Positions 1 to 10,700 of a stretch of 64,000 bases of DNA are shown here, piece after piece. The notes beneath the pieces were generated by a model. That model ran no database searches. It was not told the DNA's origin and was given only the letters and a program-made list of their open reading frames with translations. Source of the DNA: Axinella damicornis. Taxonomy: Eukaryota; Porifera; Demospongiae; Axinellida; Axinellidae. A program made the translations under genes and the position numbers. Positions within the stretch are counted from its first letter, which is position 1. Each line of letters opens with the position of its first letter. Location: contig OZ007505.1 of the NCBI GenBank assembly GCA_963931865.1, forward strand, positions 20,605,969 through 20,669,968. Direction: 5' to 3'.

Positions 1-215
1 ACTCACATGCCGAAACTCGGCGAAGTTGTGAGCGCTGTAATAAGTTCTTATCTTCCCTTGGACGCCATTGCCGACTCAATCAACTGAACGTGGTCTGAAC
101 GTGACATGTGCGTTAATTAGAATGAGTTGCAACCCGTAGCACATAGCGTGCGCGACCAGCAAGCTGAAACCGGTTGCATCGCGGCTACCAGGAGTGCGGT
201 TGCCCCTCGAACAAT
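1..215 (+). repeat. Interspersed repeat related to segments in FRP2/FRP4 introns
   Basis: This stretch (GAGCGCTGTAATAA..., GCCATTGCCGACTCAATC, CGTGACATGTG, TGCGGTTGCCCCTCGA) recurs with the same order of blocks at about 18.45-18.64, 18.89-19.08, 32.93-33.10 and 33.36-33.56 kb, inside introns of FRP2 and FRP4. No open frame of note. It is probably the edge of a dispersed element cut by the window start. Bases 216-295 show nothing recognisable. Confidence 0.6.
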
Positions 216-291
216 GATAAATATTTCCTTGACCAAACTATTTATTAGAGCTGTGACCAATACCAATATATCGAATAATTGATCGATGTAG

Positions 292-880
292 AAATCTTAA
301 CCAATACAAGTAGCTGAGCTCGCTTTGCTTGCTCAGCTACTTCCCCCTTGTTCGCCTACCGTGCGTAATCCGGCGCCGGACAGCTCTCTGAAGAGCTGCT
401 TCTCCCCGATTGCGTCCGCTTCAGCAGTGCTGCTCGCCGCTTGCGTCCACTTCAGCTGCTGCTCCCGGGCCCGATTGCGGCATCCGCTTCCACTACTGCT
501 GCTCCCTGTTTGCCTCCGCCTCCAGCTGCTGCTCCCCGATTGCACCCGCTTCAGCTGCTGCTCGCCGCTTTCATGATCAGCTGCTGCTCCCGATCGCGTC
601 CGCTTCGACTGCTACTCCCCGATTACGTCCGCTTCAACTGCTGCTCGATTGTGTCCGCTTCAACTGCTGCTCGCCCGCTTGCGTCCACTTCGACTGCTGC
701 TCCCCGATTGGATACTGGATTCCAGTCCATGCCCGGGCCCAATGTTCTCGAACATTCTTCGCGGAGTTCGAGGTTCAGTAAATAAATTAAAGTACGAAGG
801 TTGCGCGTCACTATAGTCTAGTCCCGCCCCACGAACATCCCACTTCCGTCACTCACAGACACACACACGTTAAAATCTTA
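292..880 (+). repeat. Interspersed repeat with internal degenerate minisatellite, copy 1
   Basis: The block starts with ACAAGTAGC and a GCTCGCTTTGC / TCAGCTACTT motif. It continues with many degenerate units of about 20-30 bp built on GATTGCGTCCGCTTCA plus CTGCTGCTCCCC. It closes with a unique tail (AATGTTCTCGAACATTC, GAGTTCGAGGTTCAGTAAAT, CCCGCCCCACGAACATCC). A second complete copy lies at 2553-3146 and a third begins at 63895. The open frames here are by-products of the low-complexity repeat and are not called as genes. Confidence 0.8.
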
Positions 881-881
881 A

Positions 882-1521
882 CTCTTTGAGCGCGATCGGC
901 GTATTTATACACCTGTCAAAACTTCCGCTCAGCGCGAACGGCGTATTTATACGCCTACCGCGATTTCGCGAGTTACATGTAAGTGAAGCGGGGGCAGACC
1001 CTGCTAATATAATGCCAATCACAATAATGAAGAGGCAGACCCTGCGGATATCAGCAATCCATCACAAGCTCCTCCTACCGATCGAGAGCAAAGTAAGCGC
1101 TCACTATTTTGTCGCCGTTTTTTGTACTGGCAGCATAGGCAGGCTTTTTCGCCCACGGAACGCCATTGGTAGCGCTCAAAGTACCTAGCATAGGCTTGAG
1201 GCATCACCGAAGTACCTATCAACACCAGTAACTCACCCGCTGGAGGGCAGACATCGACAGCACCAGGGCAGGGAGAGTTCCAAGGTGAGCGCTTGAGTAT
1301 AACTTGGCTTTAGCAGCCATATAACGGTAGTCGGGGCTCAATGACGCCCTTAGCATGCAAATTAACTACACTTCGATAGTTCTTAGCCTCCAAAGTTGAA
1401 GTCTACACAGCGATCGTAAGTTAAAGGGCGAGAAGCCTTAGAGATGTGTAACCAAGGCAATAAATTGATCAGGAGTCGCGTGACCGGAAGTTCATGAATA
1501 TTAATGATCGCGCTCAAAGAG
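882..1521. mobile_element. piggyBac-type MITE with TTAA target duplication
   Basis: A 640-bp element has perfect 16-bp inverted ends (CTCTTTGAGCGCGATC and its complement). It is flanked on both sides by TTAA (878-881 and 1522-1525). The equivalent place in repeat copy 2 (around 3136-3147, CCTTAATATATTGAT) carries one TTAA and no insertion, so this is an occupied/empty pair. Duplication of TTAA is the hallmark of piggyBac superfamily transposition. No transposase is encoded, so the element is non-autonomous. Confidence 0.85.
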
Positions 1522-1525
1522 TTAA

Positions 1526-1960
1526 TGTATTGATATTGGAAGTAAAATCGAGATATCAATTATTGAAATCTGTTGATGGGATGTTAGTGAGCACAATAAA
1601 TCGAACATAAAATGGTCATATGCAACAGTTTAGCACTTCAAAATTGTAGCAAACCATAAGTATATAACAAGTAACAGTACATGCAACATAAATTATTTCT
1701 CCACCCAATAATCGGATAATCGGCAATTATTCAACCCACAGTAATTGGCAACTATTCGATCCCCAATAATCAGTGTTGATTCCAGGAGCAATATCACAGC
1801 ACTACTATTTATTTCATCACGCAACTTACTGCAGCTACTACTGAGGTATTCGAGGGTGGCCACTAATCAAGGGAGGCATGTATATATTCAACTCAGCATG
1901 AACAAGGAAGCGAGAAAACGGATAGGAGTACCTTGTATATTCAGCTTTTCAGCAAAGAAA
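1526..1960. other. AT-rich spacer, nothing recognisable
   Basis: AT-rich sequence with a few short direct repeats (for example AATAATCGG / CAATTATTC around 1710-1770). I find no conserved gene, RNA or mobile-element termini. Confidence 0.5.
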
Positions 1961-1964
1961 AAGC

Positions 1965-2222
1965 TTACAAAGAAGCTTGGTTTGCTGCAGTACCATCATA
2001 ATCATCCCGACGAAAAGGTAGGAACCTGTCAAAGCCCTTACTTTTGTTTGCTGGGCACACATCACTTGCCCTCTGTGTGCGCCTCAGGAAATGCCATACT
2101 TTCCTAGACAGCTCTCGGGATACATGACCAACAATCTGTTCTCCTCTCTTTATGCTCACTGCAGAATGGTCACGGTCGCTTCCCTCCTCGAGGGCTAGAC
2201 AAAGTGCTTCACGATCACACAC
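1965..2222 (-). pseudogene. HIRAN-like domain fragment, copy a
   Basis: The minus-strand frame reads as a fragment resembling the HIRAN-type fold: a CDREALCLALEEGSDRDHSA start (cf. C-E-R-E...D..AVAV), then VSIKRGEQIVGHV, SRELSRKVWHFLRR. A diverged, frame-broken copy occurs at 15575-15860. There is no start context, no flanking exon and no other domain, so it is treated as a relict that travels with the FRP 3' flank. The family assignment is from motif similarity only and is tentative. Confidence 0.4.
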
Positions 2223-2284
2223 AAGGTTTCAGTATTAGCCGTGGCTACTAAACAAGGGCAGCGTTTATTTCGTCCAGCCCTTCT

Positions 2285-2447
2285 GGAGGTGTGGCTATTA
2301 TTCGAGGGCAGCCACTGGTCACTGATCAAGGGTGGCATTTGTTCGCGGAAGTATGGTACACTACAAGATGACGGACAGACCTCCAATCAAATCTGAGTTC
2401 ATGTTTCAATGTCCAAACTCCAATGCATGATGTAGTAGCTATTGTTA
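2285..2447. repeat. FRP 3'-flank conserved segment
   Basis: The segment GTGTGGCTATTATTCGAG ... AAGGGTGGC ... TTTGTTCGCGGAAGTA ... GATGACGGACAGAC is repeated at 16513-16690 and 30971-31150, where it directly precedes the 3' end of FRP2 and FRP4. Here it is the original downstream flank of FRP1, now separated from that gene by about 5 kb of insertions (2448-2526, 2553-3146, 3147-7622). Confidence 0.65.
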
Positions 2448-2473
2448 TAGCCTCGTTCCCAGGCCTGAGATGG

Positions 2474-2506
<33 letters not shown>

Positions 2507-2526
2507 AGGGCCTGGGAACGAGGCTA
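2448..2526. mobile_element. Palindromic hairpin MITE with poly-G core and 9-bp TSD
   Basis: Inverted ends TAGCCTCGTTCCCAGGCC / GGCCTGGGAACGAGGCTA flank a core that is mostly a run of about 30 G. The element is bordered by exact 9-bp direct repeats CTATTGTTA (left 2439-2447, right 2527-2535). It belongs to the hairpin family described at 21035, 21860, 30388 and 62528. Confidence 0.85.
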
Positions 2527-2552
2527 CTATTGTTACAACACAGATTATTATT

Positions 2553-3146
2553 ACAAGTAGCTTCGCTCGCTTCGCTCACTCAGCTACTTCCCCTTGTTCG
2601 CCTACGTGAGTAATCTGGCGCCAGACAGCTCTCTGCATGTGCAGGGCTGCTGCTCCCCGATTGCGTCTGCTTCAGCTGCTGCTCCCCGATTGCATCAATC
2701 CGCTTCAAACTGCTGTTCACTGTTTCCGCCCGCTTCAGCTGCTGCTCCCCGATTGCATCGATCCGCTTCAAACTGCTGTTCCCTGTTTCCGCCCGCTTCA
2801 GCTGCTGCTCCCCAATTGCGTCTGCTTCAGCTGCTGCTCGCCACTTGCATCCGCTTCAGCTGCTGCTCCCCGATTGCGTCCGCTTCAACTGCTGCTCCCC
2901 CAATTGCGTCCACTTCAACTGCAGCTCCCTGATTGCGTCCACTTCGACTGCTGCTCCCTGATTGCATCCGCTTGTAACCTCACCTGTTCTGGAAAGCCCA
3001 TGCCCAATGTTCTCGAGCATTCTGTGTGGAGTTCGAGGTTCAGTAAATTGAAGTATGAAGGTCGCGCGTCACTAGTCTAGTCCCGCCCCACGAACATCCA
3101 CTTCCATCACACACAGACACACGCACATTAAAACCTTAATATATTG
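2553..3146 (+). repeat. Interspersed repeat with internal minisatellite, copy 2
   Basis: Same organisation as copy 1: ACAAGTAGCTTCGCTCGC head, tandem CTGCTGCTCCCCGATTGC / GTCCGCTTCA units (with a larger double unit containing CCGCTTCAAACTGCTGTT repeated at about 2700-2800), and the same tail ending CACATTAAAACCTTAA. It is inserted in the FRP1 3' flank between ACACAGATTATTATT and the DIRS element that starts at 3147. Confidence 0.8.
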
Positions 3147-3605
3147 ATTGTATTTCGGAGGCTCCGGATACACTACAACAACATAGTCAGTTTACTACAT
3201 GGTATTACCTCTTTTGTCCCAACTAATCAGCAGAGTTCAAAGTTTACATAATTTAATATTCATAAAAGGAATCACCTCATGTATGATCCCGCCTTTTTTG
3301 TCCTGCTCGAGAACGAGACAGTGAGATACTTTTTGAGCTGGCCACTTAGGCCAAAAAGATGAACCAACAACTGGTGGAAGACGCCCTCAACCGTTTACCT
3401 CCCACGGCGAACGGGTGAAGCGACGAGGCGTGTGCTGGAATGGAGACTCGTACCTCGTCAGACTGAGAAGGGGATGCCGAGCGCGGCACCTCCGGCTTGA
3501 GTGAGGAGGGCGATCACGATGGTGACTACATGCCGGACCAGGTCGGAGACCAACACAAGAGCTCTAGCATCGGCGCCAACGTTGGCGCTGGTACCGTGGA
3601 CTAGC

Positions 3606-3975
3606 GGAAGGGTTGACAGCCTCTCAAGGCGGGCCCGCCAGCCGCAATATGAAGGGTTGACAGCCTCTTAAGGCGGACCCACACCCAGGAAGGGTTGACA
3701 GCCTCCCAAGGCGGACCCGCACCCTGCAAGGGTCGACAGCCCCGCAAGGCGGACCCACCGTGACTGGGCTCAGCAAGGGTTGACAGCCTCTTAAGGCGGA
3801 CCCACACCCAGGAAGGGTTGACAGCCTCCCAAGGCGGACCCGCACCCTGCAAGGGTCGACAGCCTCGCAAGGCGGACCCACTGTGACTGGGCTCAGCAAG
3901 GGTTGACAGCCTCTTAAGGCGGACCCGCCACCAGCCTAGGGTCGACAGCCTCCAAAGGCGGACCCACACCCAGAG
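3606..3975. repeat. Minisatellite inside DIRS-A
   Basis: Tandem imperfect units of about 36-42 bp contain GGGTTGACAGCCTC, AAGGCGGACCC and a variable spacer (ACACCCAGGAA / GCACCCTGCAA / GTGACTGGGCTCAGCAA). Three-unit blocks also repeat at a higher-order period of about 120 bp. Minus-strand open frames here are by-products of the repeat. Confidence 0.85.
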
Positions 3976-4525
3976 GCGGTGGTTGCTGCAATGATGATCA
4001 TGACGGTATCACGACCACCGTCAAGGCCTTGAGACGGCTATTCGTCATCTGAGGAACCGGAACTACTAGACCAAGATCAGGGTCAGTAGTCTTGTCTTGA
4101 CCCAGCCGCGCTGCTGGTGAATCAAAGGAAGGTACAGTAGCTAGCTAGCTAGCTACCTGGTATTGTCAAAGTGCCTTCTCAATGAAGCACTTGATCACAC
4201 ACATGAGATGCTTCCTCTCCAAGAGGAGTGTTGCTCTATTTAAAGAGTGCTCTATACCAGATTTGGACTCCTGTGCCACACCCATGCAGGGGACAAGTAA
4301 TTGTCAGAGTTCCTGGGGGAACACCCAAGCATCCTGATGCTGAGCTAGCCAAGATCCTATTGGCAGTTCTAGCTTCCATGCACCTCTGGCAGATGGACTC
4401 GGGATTGCAGCCTAGAGCCTGTCGACATCAGAGGTATGGGCTAGTATAGCATGCTGTGCATGATTGGGCATACATCAGAGCTTGATTCTCAGACCATAAT
4501 ATAATTATCAGATAGTGGATCCATC

Positions 4526-5450
4526 GTGGGACCTGATGATACTCTAGCTAAGGACACCATTATTTTTGGTGAGGATTTTTCAATCTGCCCTTGCAACCAA
4601 GGCAGAGAAGGACACTGCCACAACAGATTCCATTACAGGGTCAAACATGGCAAGTTCCTCACATTTGTTCGAAGCAGTGTACCATATACTCTCTCCACTG
4701 AGCCAGCTGTGTTGTCAACAAGCTGGGAATCAAGTCGATCCTCTACCTTGATGATTGCTGAGATTGCAGAAAGCAAGGAAACACTTAGCCACAGTGATAT
4801 CAGATGGAAACTACTGGTAGCCCTTGGATTTGTAATCAACATGAAGAAGAGCACCCTCTCCAACATGAGAGTTGGAATTTCTCGGTTTCCTGTTGAATTC
4901 CCGCAGCATGATAATTGTCTTGCTGATGCATAAGGCTGCATGCCTTGAACCACTAGGTGAAAAGGAGGACAGAGTATTTAGGGAAAGACGGCAATACGGG
5001 AACTGGCTTCCCACTCCGTCTAGAGACGAGTCATGTAAGAGCATGCACTCGAGAGAAGTCTCATATGAGACGGAAATGGAGATATAGCTACCGTCAGATA
5101 TGGAATGGGGGCTGGACAGCTCCAGTCGTGGGGAGACCCTTCAGATCACTTGATGGGATCTAACAATCACATCATATGCTCCCAGGATATATGTTGCAGA
5201 CCAGGGGGTGAATACAGGAGGCCCCTGCATGGACAGCTCAGGGAGAGACCCTGGTCTTGGGTTACTGACTGCCTTTCTGGCTGTGTAGTCATTTGCCTCC
5301 AAGCGAGCTCCACCCTCTTTCACCTGGACAATGTCTCAGCAGGTGCATTCCTGGACAAGATGGGAGGTACCCATTCTTCTATCCAAAATAAGGGTGCCTT
5401 GAAAGAGACATGTATGTTCATGCAGAACATCTTCCTTCTTCCGTAGCTAG
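4526..5450 (+). pseudogene. Decayed DIRS ORF1/RT/RNase H remnants
   Basis: Recognisable against the intact element at 52-57 kb. An ORF1-like stretch (LAKDTIIFGEDF, cf. RAKDTLFGEGF) is followed by the post-catalytic RT segment (LVALGFVINMKKS, cf. LLVSLGFIINTKKS). An RNase H segment is at about 5320-5380 (LDNVSAGAFLDKMGGTHSS, cf. RIDNVTAVAYLNKMGGTHSS). The pieces are in different frames and the RT catalytic box is not visible. Large internal deletions relative to the intact copy are evident. Confidence 0.7.
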
Positions 5451-6284
5451 GGATTGTACGAACAGACTGGGAATCTGGACGCAGCACAGATTCCATGCAG
5501 TGATTGATGGGGATAGTTTTTAAGCTTGGGGACAGGTTGGGCCCCTTCTCAATTAATATGTTTGCCTTTCCGGATGAGGACCAACTTCCACGCGGTATTG
5601 CAGCTGGAGACCAGACCCAGCAGCCTTGACAGTAGATGCCTTCTCGATCTAATGGAAGGACCATTACCCATACATGTTCCCTCCATTTATCCTCATCCCA
5701 TGCTGCCTGCACAAACTCGGAGAGGACAGCAGTCCTGATAGCCCGAGCCCCATGCAGTATGGCCAGATTTGGTTTCCTAAGCTTCTCAAGGGTTTGGTTT
5801 GATGGACTTTCCAATCCCGATATTGTGACAAACCTTGTGAGGACCTAAATCACCCAATGACAAGGGAGGGTCATCACCTTCCACTGACCACCTGGCCTGT
5901 CTCTGGAGATCGTATCATGTAGTATGTGTAGGTCTTCCAGACCAGGTTACCACTATAAGTCATAGTGACGGTTGACAGAGTCAGCATATATGATCATCCT
6001 AGTGATCCTGGTATTTGAACAGGGCATTGATCCTGGAGTTTCTGCACAAGCAGTTTAAGACTGCAAGGAAACAGTACCGGACAATACACTCCATGAGGGG
6101 ACACACAGTGAAGTGGACAGTAACCATTGGTTTCTCAATTGCCTTAAGGGAGTGTTTAAGTGTTTACCACCAGCTCCCGCAGCATGGGTTGTAGATTTTT
6201 GTCCTGCATCCAGAACCTCACACATCATTCAAATTGCTGTCCTGCGAGGTAACTATTATTAATTTTATGGCCTTGTCCTACTCA

Positions 6285-6530
6285 GACTTGGCTCAGATGT
6301 CCAGACTTGATGTCATTGGGACTTGAATAAACACTTGCATGGCTCAGATGCCCAGACCTGACTCAGATGTCCAGACTTGACCCAGATGTCCGGGCTTGCA
6401 TGATGTCATTAATCGGACTTGAATAAACTCTTGGCTCAGATGCCCAGATTTGACTCAGATGTCCAGACTTGGCTCAGATGTCCAGACTCATATTAACTCA
6501 AATATGTCCAGACTTGGTGTTGCTGGACTA
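6285..6530. repeat. Minisatellite (GGCTCAGATGTCCAGACTTGA-like units)
   Basis: About ten imperfect units of roughly 20 bp based on CTCAGATGTCCAGACTTG are interspersed with a longer segment (GATGTCATT..GGACTTGAATAAAC) that itself recurs twice. It lies between the RNase H and YR remnants of DIRS-A and is followed by an A-rich run (6541-6557). Confidence 0.8.
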
Positions 6531-6657
6531 ATATAACTTTAAAAAAAAAAAAAAAAAGGAAGGGACCTCCAGTGGAGGCCTGTTTTTTCCCCAGAGGACC
6601 CAAAGCTCTCTCCATTGCACAAGCCCTGCGATTCTATGAGAACCGATTGGAGGGACT

Positions 6658-6855
6658 GTGGTCAAAACTTGGGAACACTCTTTATCAGTCCGCAAGTCAG
6701 CTGAAACAGCTACAATAGGCCGCTGGCTGAGGAGGGTTCAGCAGGCATTGACCATGATACCAAGACCTTGGCACATTCTACTCGTGCAAGATTCGCTGGA
6801 TGTTCAGCTGCAGATATCTCTGTTGGAGCTCTATATACCTCCAGATTCTTCATAG
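6658..6855 (+). pseudogene. Decayed DIRS tyrosine recombinase remnant
   Basis: KSAETATIGRWLRRV matches the VKPATIGHWLKRIM segment of the intact recombinase at 52.7-53.6 kb, and the following nucleotides retain a damaged HSTRG..S / SVGALYTS-like stretch. The conserved catalytic His-x-x-Arg and Tyr are not in one frame. It lies immediately upstream of the internal complementary region, the usual DIRS order. Confidence 0.65.
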
Positions 6856-7703
6856 ACAACAGACTCAGGCAGTTTGGTCGTGGAGTGCTGATGAAGCAGC
6901 AATCCTCCAGACAACAGTGGTGGGCTTTGAACGATACCATGTAGTAAACTGACTATGTTGTTGTAGTGTATCCGGAGCCTCCGAAATACAATTACAGATT
7001 CCTCAAGGATTGTAGCAATCTGATGAGGAGGATGAATTGTATGAGGAGGTGGAGGATACACGGAGACAACATAGTCAGTTTCCCACCCTGACCCTTTTCC
7101 CATCTCAGTGGTAGCTACTTTTACCACACCATCACTATGTACACATCGATTGGCAAGTATAAACTTCTAACATGAATTGTGGGGAAGGTCCCTATGGGAC
7201 ACCACAGCTAATTGTACTTCAGTTGACTTCCTATGCTTTTAGATCAAGGCACGCCAAAGGATCATCCTAAGGCCATCAAACTGACCATGAATATCTTTAA
7301 AGTAATCCTTGCATTGTCTGACAATAATATTGTCCAGTGATGAGAAGGCTGCCATTTGACTTTCTTCTCAGCTGTTGATAACATGAATGTTGATTACTCC
7401 TTTTACTGTGTTCCTTCGCATTCCAAAAAAGGCGGGATCATACATGAGGTGATTCCTTTTATGAATATTAAATTATGTAAACTTTGAACTCTGCTGATTA
7501 GTTGGGACAAAAGAGGTAATACCATGTAGTAAACTGACTATGTTGTCTCCGTGTATCCTCCACCTCCTCATACAATTCATCCTCCTCATCAGATTGCTAC
7601 AATCCTTGAGGAATCTGTAATTGTTCTACAAGTCATTTCCTGACTGCATCATCTGTACATAGCTGCATAATATGCAAAATATTGTCAAGAGGTGAATTGC
7701 CTT

Positions 7704-10700
7704 TCACTGAACGTAGAGTTCAATTCCTTCAATTGTGACATCTTCATTTGAAGCAATGTAATCAGTACACACCCTGACCTCAATGTCATCGGTGGTGGGC
7801 TGGGGTAGGTCTTTACAGAACCAGGGTGGGGAGTTGAAACTGCAGCAGGAGCTGGTGGAACCACACCCACTACCATCCCAGAGGGGGTTATCAGGATAGA
7901 ACTTAAATTGATAGTGATTACGACTGCCAGTGTCACAAAAGTAGTCATTCCCCACAAATGGAGGTACAACTCCAGTGTAGGTGGTGTCAGTCTTTGTGCA
8001 TGGACATCTGCTTCCATCGGCAAGTTGTTCATCTGCAGCACCAGCAAATGTCCATATGTGCCTCCTGGGATGACCATGAGTAATGCTTACTCCATCCACA
8101 TAGTTTCCATCCAGTGTAAGAGCTCGGTTAGAGAGGTATGACCAAAAACCATTTACTGATGCATGCTGGTAGGCTATTACCTTCCCACAGACCTTGTTGT
8201 ACTTGATAGTTGGAACTGTAAATGTCAAAGGAGTACATCCTGGTGAAGTGATCCTTTCACATGATCTCTTTGAATGGCTGGTCAGTCTGAACCCTGTGGG
8301 GCAGTGGTGGGTGGGGTCAGTCATGTCGAGGTATGCTGCCCTCATCCACCCTCCCGTGCTACCACAGCAGCGTCTCTCCATGTCACAGTACACCTGTACT
8401 GCAGTTCCATTAGAGCTGTTCACCCAGTAGTAGCCTGAGCTTGCAAGTGGATGTTGGGTAGCAATATCCTGGCAGGAGGAAGCTGGATTATCAGGTGTTG
8501 TCATTTTACAGTACACCTGTACTGCACCACTGGTAGTGCTGATCTTGTAGTAGCCAGGTGGGCTGTGTGGGTTCAGCTCTGCTATCTCACGACATGAAGT
8601 TGGGAGGTACTGGATGGAGATATCCGTTCCGTTACAAGAAGGCAGCTGGTCCTGCAAGCCTTCTGTAATGTTTTCCAGCTGTTTGTGCAGTTCTTCGGTC
8701 CCTAAGAAATATTGGAGTATGTGGTATGCAATTAATTACTAGACTGTGATGGTCTTACTTAGCCTCTCTCTCAGGCGATTACAATAAAGTTCAGCGGCTA
8801 ATTCAATCATGCAAGGACTGTCAAAGATGTATATATGAGACCATCACTGTCACATATGCAGTGTAGTTGAAGGCATTCTTTTCTCCCATTTGTTCACTGC
8901 CATTTGATTCAAACAGTAACTTGGAACATTTGTCGGGTACTTCCCAGTACAAATACACTGCCTGGGATATTTGCTTAACCAATATATTTGCTGAGGTACG
9001 TAATGTCTAGTGATGCACCGATATGGACTTTTACAGATACCGGGGAAATTTTGGCGGCCATTAAATTTGGCGAAATGGCCTGAAATGGTTCGGTATAAAA
9101 TTTGGCGATTTTAAATTTGGCGATCGCTATGGAAAAGTATGACGTCACTATGCACACTGCGAGCGCGACGTGAAATCGACTGAGATCGGGAAGCAGGACG
9201 GGGGTATGAAGACGTACGAAACGAAGAGCAGTGTCGTGGCCATCACGCTTTCAGCAGCATCTGGAGGCCCGCGATCGGCGAACAGCTATCCGGGAGGTCA
9301 GCAATGCCCATGATGCGTACGCTGTGGTGCATGACCCAGGACAGGTACTAGCAGAGGTACACAGTCGGCCATGACCGCATGTTCAGCAGTCTGTAGTCTG
9401 TCTACGCTTTAATTCGGTGCACCGTCTGTGAAGTAGTAGGCGCTTCTCCGCAGAACTCTCTCTCAGTCAGCAGGTAATACTTGCAATCAGTCGATCTAGC
9501 TGGGCCAGCCACTACTCAAGTGGAATAAGGCGTGACTCAATGATATTGACGTAATGCGGAAAGATTACGGAATATTGTTATTGATCCGCGGAAGCTTCCT
9601 CGTGGTTGTGTTGGTGAGGTAGCTAAGTATGGCTCCGGTTCTAGTCATCGATCTGCTCCCATGATAGTAGCTTGTTGTTACCTACGGTGGATGGCCTTTG
9701 AGTGTTGGGGATAGTAGTCTCTGTCCGCTTTTCCAGTCGTGTGCTAAGACCGTGAAAACTGCGATGGGAGTACTGCAGTTCATAAGAAATGAGGAAACAT
9801 CGCTTCAGTCGGAGCAGTTCCACACTGAATAGCCAACTTTTTGTACTCATTTTGCTTCACTATGCACAAGTCATCCAGGATCTCGAATGGGATAGCAAAG
9901 GACAAAGGTTTGAAAGAACTATAACGCGATTTGTTTGTCAAAATCGCTCATTTTCGTGATCGGTGTAAGACAAACGCTCTTATCTCCCGTACGGTTTGTA
10001 ATTCTCTGGACCCCAATCGAGTTTTAGTTAGTACTCAGACTGGGCTTTGCTGCAACAACAGTATATACCCTAGCTCTACGGAGAACTGCTCCGACTTTTC
10101 TAATATTTTGCGATGGCATAATTCTCTTCATCGGCGGGGTGGATGTGGGCGTGGCCAAAGATGCATATGACGTCATAGAACGGTCACAACTAATTAATGC
10201 TAAATGTTTCTGAAGTATGAGGTTCATGGTGTACAGCTAACATGATATATGCCACCTCAAACTTTAAGTACAGTGGTCACACCTTAATCCACCAGAGTAT
10301 AATTATAGATTTTTTAATTTGGCGATTGGCTTCCGAATCGCCAAATCGCCAAATTAAAACGGTCGCCAAAATTTCCCTGTATACGGTATTCCATATGTAC
10401 CAACAGATATCTGCCGATACAATCGGATATTGTAAGTGCACTGACAATGCTAGCACGTGGTTATGAAATGCGCATGGTTCATTTAACGGCCGAGTTATCA
10501 GTAGAATTTACCGATGCCGATAATCCCCAGGAAGGTATTATTGGCCTAGGCTGATACCGATAACGATTATCGAGCCATTTGCGCCAGCTGGGATATTGCC
10601 TCGCAAATGTCCCAGGTAATGAATTAGTCCCAGGGAATTGCTGCAGCAAATGTCCTGGGTCACTGACTGGAATACTGATCAAAATACTGTGCCGTACGAG

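Larger units (their letters stand above)
3147..7622 (+). mobile_element. Degenerate DIRS-type retrotransposon (DIRS-A)
   Basis: The ends are inverted repeats (about 3180-3301 versus 7424-7540, sharing ACTGACTATGTTGT, ACCATGTAGTAAA, AAAAGGCGGGATCATACATG). An internal complementary region at about 6930-7085 is the reverse complement of the outer left end (...GGAGCCTCCGAAATACAATT) joined to that of the outer right end (ACAGATTCCTCAAGG...). The element is bordered by the trinucleotide ATT at 3147-3149 and 7620-7622, as expected when a DIRS circle integrates by tyrosine recombinase. Coding remnants lie in order on the plus strand: ORF1-like (about 4526-4640), RT (about 4766-4935), RNase H (about 5320-5450), YR (about 6690-6840). 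All are broken by stops and frameshifts, so the element is dead. Confidence 0.85.

Noticed and set aside
333..785. Open frames rich in Leu, Cys, Ser and Ala (also 2580-3080)
   Set aside because: They arise from the CTGCTGCTCCCC minisatellite; all frames are open and copies differ in frame.
2477..2505. Poly-G run as a G-quadruplex regulatory element (also 26400-26426 and 61231-61259)
   Set aside because: Length varies between duplicates and it lies in transposon or spacer sequence; no gene-proximal position supports regulation, and assembly error is possible.
3601..3969. Minus-strand Arg/Trp/Leu repeat frames
   Set aside because: By-product of the GGGTTGACAGCCTC minisatellite within a dead DIRS element.
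7685..8077. Alternative minus-strand frames within the FRP C-terminal exons (for example 16793-17113, 41927-42358)
   Set aside because: They are shifted readings of the conserved FRP exon; the in-frame product has the Cys pattern and homology among six copies.
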